Origin: Gracilaria vermiculophylla
Taxonomy: Eukaryota > Rhodophyta > Florideophyceae > Gracilariales > Gracilariaceae
NCBI GenBank assembly: GCA_019155205.2
Contig: JAHNZQ020000181.1
Span: forward strand, 3,017,364-3,035,661
Length of the DNA stretch: 18,298 nt
Direction of reading: 5' to 3'
How positions within the stretch are numbered: the first letter of the stretch is position 1; each line of letters begins with the position of its first letter. The position numbers and the translations under genes were made by a program. Below, one piece after another: positions 8,390-13,972 of the stretch. The notes beneath the pieces are model-generated. The model had not been told where the DNA came from. It was given only the letters and a program-made list of their open reading frames with translations, and searched no databases.

Positions 8390-8522
8390 AGTGCGGCAGC
8401 AGCAGCAGCGCGGCGGCGCTGGCGCTGGCGCTGGCGCTGGCGCTGGCGGACATGGCGGCTGGCTGCGGCGCGGCGCGGCGGACGGCGGTGGTGGCGGCGC
8501 GCGCGGCGACGACGGGGCTCAT
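7575..8522 (-). CDS. Unknown Ala/Arg/Pro/Ser-rich low-complexity protein
   Basis: This 315-residue frame starts at an ATG at 8522. Strand and frame were chosen by composition. In 8041-8160 none of the 21 A/T bases falls on the third position of this frame, 14 fall on the second and 7 on the first, the expected pattern for a GC-saturated gene; G/C-only third positions hold to 8522 with one exception and break just upstream. The protein is mostly disordered: Ser/Ala repeats, a poly-Ala run, an Asp-Ala run, a Ser-rich S-S-V-S-S-V-S-S-S block followed by P-P-P-S-P repeats, and a (Gly-Thr/Ala)n tract. The last 30 residues (A-D-E-L-D-E-L-L-R-A-L-H-A-T-R-V-V-E-T-A-L) look like a short amphipathic helix. 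Arg-Arg-x-Ser sites suggest possible phosphorylation. Met at 8453 is an alternative start. COQ4 stops 101 nt upstream on the same strand. No family recognised. Confidence 0.6.
7741..7850. repeat. Imperfect 6-bp tandem repeat (CCCGTCCCCGCC type)
   Basis: Alternating CCCCGT, CCCCGC and CCCGTG hexamers run through this stretch. In the minus-strand frame they encode a Gly-Thr/Gly-Ala/Gly-Asp dipeptide repeat in the unknown protein. Confidence 0.8.
8330..8450. repeat. GTCGGC, GGC and GCTGGC simple repeats
   Basis: Three adjacent short-period repeats occur: GTCGGC near 8333-8355, GGC near 8358-8389, and GCTGGC near 8417-8449. In the minus frame they encode Ala-Asp, poly-Ala and Ser-Ala runs near the N-terminus of the unknown protein. 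Confidence 0.8.
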
Positions 8523-8607
8523 AAGCGGCGGCGCAGGCGTAACGGTGCACGCGGCGCGGGCGTTTGAATGTGCGCAACGGGTGGGCGCGGCGGTTTGAAT
8601 TTGAAGG

Positions 8608-8621
8608 GCGCCAGCTGGCGC
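8608..8621. other. 14-bp perfect palindrome just past the COQ4 stop
   Basis: GCGCCAGCTGGCGC is self-complementary and begins 2 nt beyond the COQ4 stop codon on the minus strand. It could form a stem in the COQ4 3' untranslated region, or be a protein site in the 101-nt spacer before the downstream gene. GC-rich palindromes are common here, so weight is low. Confidence 0.45.
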
Positions 8622-8623
8622 GT

Positions 8624-9304
8624 TTACTTGAGGTGGTGCGGCGGCGCGGCGGTGAGGCGCCACAGGCGGCGCAGCTCGTGGACGTTGCGGTGCAGGTGGC
8701 GCTCGTAGGGGACGGCGAGCAGGTCGGCGCAGCCGGCGCCGCAGCCGAGCGCCCAGGGCGCGAGGCGCGCGAGGCGCGCGCGGTCGGGCGCGCGCAGGCG
8801 CGCGGCGCCGGCGGCGGCGCCCAGCGCGGCCACGGGCAGCCCGGTGTGCGCCGCCTCGAACAGCTTCTGCGCCGTCTCGCCCAGCAGCGTCGTGGGCAGC
8901 GCGGTGAGCACGTGCCACAGGTCGTGCACGTCGCGGTAGCGCTGCAGCACCCAGCGCTGGCGCGCGTCGCGCACGAAGCGCACGGCGGCGCGGCCCTCGG
9001 GCGCGAACGCGCGCGCGTCCATGAAGCGCGCGTACTCGCGCCCCAGCGAGCCGTCGCGCAGCGCGCGCAGCTCGCGCAGCGACGCGCTGCCGCGCGCCGG
9101 GAAGCGCGCCGGCCGCAGCTCGCGCAGCATGCGCCGCCCGTCGCCGCTGCGCTCCACGCGCCGCACCAGCCGCTGCAGCGCCGCCGCCGACGTCAGGTCG
9201 CCCAGCAGCGCCACCATGTCGGCGCGCCGCGGGTCGGCCGCCGCCACCGCCGCGCTGCCCACCGTCAGCAGCGCGCGCGACACCGCCGACAGCCGCTCCG
9301 CCAT
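8624..9304 (-). CDS. COQ4: Ubiquinone biosynthesis protein COQ4
   Basis: This 226-residue protein has the usual length for COQ4, a peripheral protein of the mitochondrial inner membrane that scaffolds the CoQ-synthesis complex and has been linked to C1 decarboxylation/hydroxylation of the ring. The diagnostic metal-binding motif HDxxHx11E is intact: H127, D128, H131 and E143. The surrounding R-Y-R-D-V-H-D-L-W-H and the following G-E-T-A-Q-K-L-F-E-A are typical, as is the C-terminal Y-E-R-H-L-H-R-N-V-H-E-L-R-R. Upstream of the motif, the G-S-L-G-R-E-Y-A-R-F-M stretch fits the family. The ATG at 9304 (context CGCCATGGC) gives a short N-terminus that could serve as a mitochondrial leader. The stop is TAA at 8626-8624. 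It shares a 180-bp divergent promoter region with VTI1. Confidence 0.95.
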   Translation of the reverse strand: MAERLSAVSRALLTVGSAAVAAADPRRADMVALLGDLTSAAALQRLVRRVERSGDGRRMLRELRPARFPARGSASLRELRALRDGSLGREYARFMDARAFAPEGRAAVRFVRDARQRWVLQRYRDVHDLWHVLTALPTTLLGETAQKLFEAAHTGLPVAALGAAAGAARLRAPDRARLARLAPWALGCGAGCADLLAVPYERHLHRNVHELRRLWRLTAAPPHHLK

Positions 9305-9484
9305 GGCGCGCGCCGCCCGCCGCCGCCGCTGCCGCCGCCGCTGCCGCCGCTGCCGCCGCCCCTTCTCGTCAATAAAAATGCTCTGCACCGACCAAAACTC
9401 ACCATCCCCCAACTCCCCCCACCCAACCACCAACTCCCCCGATTGCCGTTGCCATCCCCCCCCACCCGCCACCCCGACGCCGCC
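9305..9484. promoter_or_regulatory. Bidirectional promoter region, COQ4 / VTI1
   Basis: The two ATGs are 180 bp apart in divergent orientation. The COQ4 side is a GCC/GCT repeat (about 9306-9360). The centre has the only AT-rich stretch, including CAATAAAAATG at about 9370-9380. The VTI1 side is a C/A-rich leader with runs of C. A shared promoter is inferred from arrangement. Confidence 0.55.
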
Positions 9485-10234
9485 ATGTCGTTCGCGCAGC
9501 CGTCGCTCCCGCCGCTCGACCCCACCTTCGCCGACTACCACCGCGAGTTCTACGCCGCGCTCACCACCGCCAACGACGCCATCCAGGCCGCCGCCGACCG
9601 CGCCGCCCACTCCCCCCCGCCCTCCCCGCCGCACGCCGCCGCCGCGCCCGCCGACGCCGCCGCGCCCGCCGATGCCGCCGCGCCCGCCGACGCCGCGCTG
9701 GCCGACGCCGCCGACCTGCTCAAGACGCTGGAGCTGGAGGCGCAGTCGCGCCCGCTGCACCAGCGCAACAAGCTGCGCCCGTACGTCACGCACGCGCGCA
9801 CCGCGCTGTCCGACGCGTGCGCCGCCGCGCGCGCCGCGCGCGCCGCCGCCGCGCAGCGCCGCGACCAGCGCCAGCGCGCCGCGCTGCTGCGCACGGCGCC
9901 GGGCGACGTGCGCCTGCTCGTGGCCGCCGCCGACGGCTCGCACGTCGACGCCGCGGCGCAGCTCATCGCCGACAGCCGCCGCCACCTCGCCGAGACCGAG
10001 CACGTGGGCGCCGCCATCCTGGGCGACCTGCAGGCGCAGCGCGGCACCATCGGCCGCGCGCGCAACCACCTGGCGCGCATGGCCTCCGGCCTCTCGCACA
10101 GCGACTCCATCCTCAACACCATGCACCGCCGCGCCATGGCCAACCGCATCATGCTGTACGTCATTGCGGCCGTCATCGCCGTCGCCTGCGCCGCCGTCAT
10201 GTACGTGCGCATCGCGCACGCGCGCAGGGCGTAA
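9485..10234 (+). CDS. VTI1: Vti1-type Qb-SNARE
   Basis: This 249-residue tail-anchored protein fits a Vti1-family SNARE, which works in Golgi-endosome-vacuole fusion. It has a helical N-terminal domain with the family pattern L-L-K-T-L-E-L-E-A at 78-86 and R-x-K-L-R-P-Y at 94-100. A SNARE heptad region spans about 156-217, with T-E-H-V-G-A-A-I-L-G-D-L-Q-A-Q-R at 171-186 and the zero-layer Gln at Q185. A membrane anchor of about 22 residues starts near 222, leaving a few residues in the lumen. Unusual is an Ala/Pro/Asp-rich linker at about 42-77, including three near-identical P-A-D-A-A-A units that come from an 18-bp tandem repeat. Other Qb-SNAREs (membrin, GOS1) fit less well, because the junction S-D-S-I-L-N-T-M-H-R-R matches the Vti1 pattern better. 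The stop is TAA at 10232-10234. Confidence 0.87.
   Translation: MSFAQPSLPPLDPTFADYHREFYAALTTANDAIQAAADRAAHSPPPSPPHAAAAPADAAAPADAAAPADAALADAADLLKTLELEAQSRPLHQRNKLRPYVTHARTALSDACAAARAARAAAAQRRDQRQRAALLRTAPGDVRLLVAAADGSHVDAAAQLIADSRRHLAETEHVGAAILGDLQAQRGTIGRARNHLARMASGLSHSDSILNTMHRRAMANRIMLYVIAAVIAVACAAVMYVRIAHARRA
9645..9700. repeat. 18-bp coding tandem repeat in VTI1
   Basis: Three near-identical units (GCGCCCGCCGACGCCGCC type) encode P-A-D-A-A-A in the linker between the N-terminal domain and the SNARE helix. Nearly identical DNA suggests recent expansion. Confidence 0.75.
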
Positions 10235-10242
10235 TCAGCAGT

Positions 10243-10272
10243 AACAACAACAACAACAACAACAACGACAAC
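10243..10272. repeat. (AAC)n microsatellite between VTI1 and RRP41
   Basis: Eight AAC units (10243-10266) followed by GACAAC fill part of the 85-nt gap between the convergent stops at 10234 and 10320. On the RRP41 strand it reads as (GTT)n, a U-rich tract in the likely 3' end region of both transcripts. Confidence 0.85.
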
Positions 10273-10319
10273 AGGCAGCACACGCCGTTTACTGAGCAGC
10301 GCGCGCTGCGGCGCAAGCG

Positions 10320-11156
10320 CTACAGCGCAACCATGCCGCGCGAGTCGAGCAGCCGCACGCTGTACTTTGTCACCTCGTGCTCGAGCACGCGGAAGATCTG
10401 CTGCGCGCCGGCCGTGGCGTACTGCATGGCGCAGTGCAGGCTGCGCTCGTCGGGCAGCCGGCTGGCCAGCTGGCAGCTGCAGATGTTGCCCGAGCGCGGC
10501 GTGATGGCCAGCGTGAGCTCGGGGCGGTCGGCGCCGCTCTCCAGCGCGTTGGGGTCGGCCACGAACGTGTCGTGCACCAGCCCCACGCTGCACGCGACCA
10601 CAAAGTCCGACATGGCCACGCCGGCGTTGATGAGCGCCAGGCACGCGGCGTTGACGGCCGCCACCAGCGTGCCGCCGTCGTTGTGCAGCACCTGCACGCA
10701 CACGTCGATCTGGCAGCGCGGGTACTCGCCGAGCAGGATGACGCCCTCGAACAGCCGCTGCACCACGAGCGCGGCCGCCGTGCTGCGCCGGTCGCCCTTC
10801 CACGTGCGCCGCCGCGCCGCGGACGCGAACATGGCCGTGGACAGCTCGCAGCGCACGACGGCGCGGTGCAGCTCAAAGTCGCGCCCGGTGGGCTCGCGCG
10901 GGCCGTACACGGCCGCCAGCACGCGCGTGTTGCCCTGCTCGTAGTACGCCGAGCCGTCGGCGCGCGACAGCGCGCCCAGCGCGCACCGGATCTTGCGCAC
11001 CTCGTTGGGCAGCCGCCCGTCCAGCCGCAGCCCGTCCAGCGAGATGTACTCCAGCCCGCCGGCGCCGCCGCCGCCGCCGCCGCCGCCGGCGCGTGCGCGC
11101 CTTGCCGCCGCTGCCGTCGTCGTCGTCGCCGTCGCCGTCGTCGCCGCTGCTGCCAT
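10320..11156 (-). CDS. RRP41: Exosome complex subunit Rrp41 (RNase PH-like)
   Basis: This 278-residue RNase PH-fold subunit of the exosome core ring works in 3'-5' RNA processing and decay in nucleus and cytoplasm. Family marks in order are L-D-G-L-R-L-D-G-R at 40-48, R-A-D-G-S-A-Y-Y-E-Q-G-N-T at 65-77, V-Y-G-P-R-E at 83-88, G-D-R-R-S at 121-125, and P-R-C-Q-I-D-V-C-V-Q-V-L at 146-157. These are followed by N-D-G-G-T at 159-163, N-A-A-C-L-A-L-I-N-A-G at 169-179 and D-F-V-V-A-C-S-V-G-L-V at 184-194. Arg pairs at 116-117 and 123-124 lie where the RNA/phosphate-binding basic residues occur. Asp residues at 201 and 210 lie where plant and archaeal phosphorolytic forms carry acidic catalytic residues, but I cannot decide activity without an alignment. 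The first 34 residues are an unusual Ala/Thr then Gly tract from simple repeats. The ATG at 11156 is the only suitable Met before the domain. The stop is TAG at 10322-10320. Confidence 0.95.
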   Translation of the reverse strand: MAAAATTATATTTTAAAARRARAGGGGGGGGAGGLEYISLDGLRLDGRLPNEVRKIRCALGALSRADGSAYYEQGNTRVLAAVYGPREPTGRDFELHRAVVRCELSTAMFASAARRRTWKGDRRSTAAALVVQRLFEGVILLGEYPRCQIDVCVQVLHNDGGTLVAAVNAACLALINAGVAMSDFVVACSVGLVHDTFVADPNALESGADRPELTLAITPRSGNICSCQLASRLPDERSLHCAMQYATAGAQQIFRVLEHEVTKYSVRLLDSRGMVAL

Positions 11157-11351
11157 TGTGCGTGCGCGTCGCTGCGGGTGCGGCAGCGGCGAGGCGGTGG
11201 CGCGGCAAGGGCGCGCGCGCTGCGCCGCCGTTAAGTCGCGCGCCGGGCCCCCCGAAACGCGCCAAATGGCAGCGCGCCGTTTTTGCACGCCGAGCCGCCG
11301 CGCCCTCCGCACGTGCTGCGCCCATCGGCAGCGCGCGCCGCCGCCCCGCCA

Positions 11352-11403
11352 CCGCGCGCCGATCCGCGCCGCCCCGCCCGCCGCGCGCCGATCCGCGCCG
11401 CCC
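11352..11403. repeat. 23-bp perfect direct repeat in the cornichon upstream region
   Basis: The sequence beginning CCGCGCGCCGATCC occurs at 11352-11374 and again at 11381-11403, offset 29 bp. GATCC stands out because A/T bases are rare around it. Confidence 0.8.
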
Positions 11404-11463
11404 GCCGCCCGCCGCCCGCCGCCCGCTCACCCGCGCCGCCCGCCCCGCGCGCCAGCCGTGTTT

Positions 11464-11488
11464 GCCGCCGCCGCCGCCGCCGCCGCCC
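11464..11488. repeat. (GCC)n run abutting the cornichon start codon
   Basis: About eight GCC units lead straight into the ATG at 11489, so the 5' untranslated region ends in a trinucleotide repeat. It also supplies the GCCGCC start context. Confidence 0.8.
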
Positions 11489-11902
11489 ATGGGCTTCATC
11501 TCCGAGCTGTTCTTCTGGGCCACCGTGTTCCTCGGCACGGCCGCGCTGCTGTTCTGCTCCGTGCACGCGCTCATCCTGTTCTCGGACCTCACCGTGGACC
11601 ACATCAACCCCATCGAGCTGTGCGAGCTGGTCAACCGCATGGTGCTGCCCGAGTACGTCGGCCACGCGCTGCTCACGCTGCTGCTGCTGCTGCGCGGCTA
11701 CCTGGTGCCCGCGCTGCTCAACGTGCCGCTCGTCGTGTTTCACGCGTGGCGATACAAGGAGCGCCGCCATTTACTGGATAACACCTCCATCTTCAACGAC
11801 GTGCACAAGGAGCGCACCGTCAGCCAGCTCAAGCTCGCGCACCACCTGCTCATGTTCTTCGTCTACCTCTACTTTTTCATCCTCGCGCTCGTGTCCGACT
11901 GA
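11489..11902 (+). CDS. CNIH: Cornichon family ER cargo receptor (Erv14/CNIH)
   Basis: This 137-residue protein matches cornichon/Erv14 in length and pattern. The family recruits membrane cargo into COPII vesicles at the ER. Family marks are the N-terminal hydrophobic segment at about 5-30, D-L-x-x-D-x-I-N-P-I-E-L-C at 31-43, N-R-M-V-L-P-E-Y at 47-54, and a hydrophobic segment at about 56-83. These are followed by Y-K-E-R-R-H-L-L-D-N-T-S-I-F-N-D-V and a last segment, H-H-L-L-M-F-F-V-Y-L-Y-F-F, near the C-terminus. I-F-N-D-V sits where yeast Erv14 has its COPII-binding motif. The ATG at 11489 (GCCCATGGG) begins the standard M-G-F-I-S-E-L-F-F-W. The stop TGA at 11900-11902 is 15 nt from the stop of the convergent TMEM14/FAX gene. 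Confidence 0.96.
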   Translation: MGFISELFFWATVFLGTAALLFCSVHALILFSDLTVDHINPIELCELVNRMVLPEYVGHALLTLLLLLRGYLVPALLNVPLVVFHAWRYKERRHLLDNTSIFNDVHKERTVSQLKLAHHLLMFFVYLYFFILALVSD

Positions 11903-11917
11903 CGCGCGCGCACGCGC

Positions 11918-12451
11918 CTACGCGTAGATGGCGGCCGCAAACAGCGCCGCCGCCAGCACGGACACCACGGCCAGCAGCCCGGCCGGCATAAACTTTTTCG
12001 TCTTGACCAAGCGCACCGCGAACACGGCCGCCAGCGCCAGCGCCGTCGCCAGCGCCGCCGGCACGCTGTTGCGCGCGAACGCCGCCGCCAGCACCACGCC
12101 GGCCGCCACGCCGGACGCCGCGCTCGCCTTGGACCCGCTGCGCAGGAACGCGCCCACGCCGCCCGCCGCCATCACCGCGCCGTACGCCGCGATCGCGCCG
12201 CGCGCCACCTCGGGCGCCACCATGCGCGCCGCCGCCGCGCGCAGGCGCCGCGCGCGCGGCGGCGCCGCGCCGTCGCGCGCCGCGCCGCGCCGCAGCGCCG
12301 CGCCGCGCGCCGCCACGCGCGCGCCCGGCGCCGCCGCCGCCGCAAACGCCGCAAACGCCGCAAACGCCGCGCCGCGCCGCGCGCCCAGCGCGGCGCGCGT
12401 CGTCGCGGCGGCGCCGCGCGCCGCGCGCTGCTGCTGCTCGCCGTCGCCCAT
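11918..12451 (-). CDS. TMEM14/FAX family membrane protein with Ala/Arg-rich leader
   Basis: This 177-residue protein's C-terminal 95 residues are the TMEM14 (UPF0136) domain of four short hydrophobic helices: Y-G-A-V-M-A-A-G-G-V-G-A-F at about 90-102, then G-S-K-A-S-A-A-S-G at 106-114. A helix ending before R-L-V-K-T-K-K-F-M-P-A-G at 147-158 and a final hydrophobic stretch follow. The family includes plastid FAX fatty-acid exporters and mitochondrial TMEM14 proteins. Residues 1-76 are rich in Ala and Arg with almost no acids after residue 5, which looks like a plastid or mitochondrial transit peptide; (AAF)n in it comes from a 9-bp repeat. Third positions stay almost purely G/C up to 12451, supporting this start. 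Met at 12493 would add 14 residues and Met at 12223 would remove the leader. The stop is TAG at 11920-11918. Confidence 0.88.
   Translation of the reverse strand: MGDGEQQQRAARGAAATTRAALGARRGAAFAAFAAFAAAAAPGARVAARGAALRRGAARDGAAPPRARRLRAAAARMVAPEVARGAIAAYGAVMAAGGVGAFLRSGSKASAASGVAAGVVLAAAFARNSVPAALATALALAAVFAVRLVKTKKFMPAGLLAVVSVLAAALFAAAIYA
12344..12370. repeat. 9-bp tandem repeat in the TMEM14/FAX leader
   Basis: Three copies of an AAACGCCGC-type unit encode A-A-F repeats in the presumed transit peptide on the minus strand. Confidence 0.75.
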
Positions 12452-12682
12452 CGCCGCTGCCTGCGCGCGCGAGCTCGCGCCTCGCCGCTGCACCGCCGCG
12501 CGCGCGCGCTTTTGCGCCGCCGCCGCGCGCCGACTCGGCCCCGTCTGGCGCGCCGCTTTCGCCGCAAACCGCCCAAAATCTTCGCCCTTTTTTCGCGCGC
12601 CAACCGCGCGCGTTGCGCACCTCGCTGCACACGTGTCACTTCAGTGCGCCAAGTGATGAACCCTTTTGCCATTAAAAATTCT
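12452..12682 (-). promoter_or_regulatory. Upstream region of the TMEM14/FAX gene up to the transposon
   Basis: GC-rich host sequence continues to about 12650 and then gives way abruptly to AT-rich DNA. TTTCGCGC at 12591-12598 matches the E2F-type TTTSSCGC core, similar to the site upstream of cornichon. The mariner relic begins near 12683, so the native upstream region may be truncated to about 230 bp. Confidence 0.4.
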
Positions 12683-13972
12683 TACACACTGTTTCAAAAA
12701 CATACGACATGCTGTGAAATATCAAAAAAACCACCAAATGTATACTGTACGCCTACAAAACTAGGTTTCAGAAAGAAGTAAAGTCAAAAAAACGTTTCAA
12801 AAACATATGTTCAGCATCAACATATCTTTACTGCGCGACGCTCAATAGTTTATTTTGCATCCTTTTTGCTCTACAACGCTAATGCAACGTTTCGGCATCG
12901 AATTGATGTACTTTTCTACACTTGAAACTGTTATATATTTCCAGCAATTCTTAATACAATTTTTGAGTTCAAAAACTGTCTAAAATTGCCTTCCATGCGC
13001 GTACACCATCCTCGCCAGCAGTCCTTAAACATTTTTGATTGGGTTCAAATCTGATGAGCGCGCCGCCCACTCTAAAACACATACTTCAGACTTCTGTAGC
13101 CAATTTTTGATTAAAGATGAAGTGTATATAGGCGCATTATCCTGTTGAAAAAGGAAATTTTCTTCATGAAAACTTAAACCAAACGGTAGCAAGTAATTAT
13201 ATAGAACGTCTTGATATTTTTTCCGGATTCATGTTTGTTTCAATGAAGGCAATTTCCGTGAGACTTTTTGTAGAAATGCCCGCCCAGACCATTACAAAGC
13301 CTCCATCTAAATGCCTGGTATAAAACCCATGACGTTTTTTACGAAGATCGTGCCAATAACATTTGCAGCAATCTGGTCCGTCCAAATTGAACTTTTTTTC
13401 ATCAGTAAAAATAACATTTTCCCATTCGCTTTTTTAGTAGATTTTTCCAGCAAGTCAGTCAACTTTCTTCTGCTTGTGATTGTCTTGGAGAAAGAAGGTG
13501 TTTTTCATTTTTTTATATTTAAATAAATTTGTGTTGTTTATCTGCCTCCATATAGTTGATTTAGAAACGTTGACATTAAGACTTATTCCTAATTTTTTTG
13601 CACGACACTTTTCTTTTGCACCACTTCTTCTTAGTTCCTTTTTTATCTGCTAGGCTGAGCTTCTTCGGGCGTCCTGGAGATCGTTTTAATCTATAAAAAG
13701 TCAGATTTTTGAGAAAAGTAGCGATTTTGATCCTGTAAGGCTTTATTTTTTTAAGGATAGCACTTTTGAAATGTTTTTCGGCGTTTAATTCCACAATTTG
13801 AAGGTGTTTTTGTCTGGAAAGTGACGGACCTCGATCCATTTTCACTAGAAAGAAGACGGTGTGCATATCTTTTTGAAACGGTTCTACGTAAACTATGACC
13901 AAGATCTAGCCTACGGTACAGTTTTGGCGCACGTTTGAGGGGTAATTTGTTTTTGAAATGCACTGTTTGTCT
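12683..13972 (-). mobile_element. Decayed Tc1/mariner DNA transposon with degenerate terminal repeats
   Basis: About 1.3 kb of AT-rich sequence surrounds a transposase pseudogene. Three short blocks occur in the same order, inverted, at the two ends: TTTCAAAAACA (12692-12702; reversed at 13948-13958), ACTGTAC (12744-12750; reversed at 13916-13922) and CGTTTCAAAAACATATG (12793-12809; reversed with one mismatch at 13864-13880). Spacing differs by small indels, as in old terminal inverted repeats. The exact ends and the TA target duplication are not resolved: TA lies at 12683-12684 but no matching TA is clear on the right. Confidence 0.8.
12842..13839 (-). pseudogene. Tc1/mariner transposase pseudogene
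   Basis: The reading frame spans about 1 kb, the normal length for a Tc1-type transposase, from an ATG at 13839 to a TGA at 12844-12842. N-terminal helix-turn-helix sequence is followed by the G-R-P-K-K-L linker. The first catalytic Asp is in F-T-D-E-K-K-F (about 13400), followed by V-M-V-W-A-G-I-S and the second Asp in F-Q-Q-D-N-A-P (about 13140). The third residue, expected to be Glu 35 residues later in N-P-I-E-N, is Lys (N-P-I-K-N). Lesions include a frameshift near 13576-13590, a stop right after N-P-I-K-N-V where W-G is expected, and a second stop a little downstream. The element is therefore inactive in cis. Confidence 0.9.

Larger units (their letters stand above)
11157..11488. promoter_or_regulatory. 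Bidirectional promoter region, RRP41 / cornichon
   Basis: This 332-bp divergent spacer is extremely GC-rich. It holds GCGCCAAA at 11259-11266 (the E2F-type TTTSSCGC core on the minus strand), a 23-bp perfect direct repeat (11352-11374 and 11381-11403), a 7-bp CCCGCCG repeat at about 11401-11426, and a GCC run directly before the cornichon ATG. Transcription-factor use is inferred. Confidence 0.5.

Noticed and set aside
7720..8598. Plus-strand frame of 292 residues opposite the unknown minus-strand gene
   Set aside because: In its frame, A/T bases gather at the first codon position and the third position would be almost pure G/C only because it coincides with the minus-frame third position; the minus frame puts A/T at position two, the normal coding pattern.
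8564..10234. A 556-residue plus-strand frame ending in VTI1
   Set aside because: Its first part is the antisense shadow of COQ4; the VTI1 domain begins at the ATG at 9485.
9021..10244. Long plus-strand frame overlapping COQ4 and VTI1
   Set aside because: It is a GC-driven shadow made of Arg/Pro/Ser runs, and it conflicts with two genes recognised by family motifs.
12642..13965. CAGTGC termini at 12642 and 13965 as exact transposon ends
   Set aside because: Only six bases match and no TA target duplication flanks them; the left one also lies in GC-rich host-like sequence.
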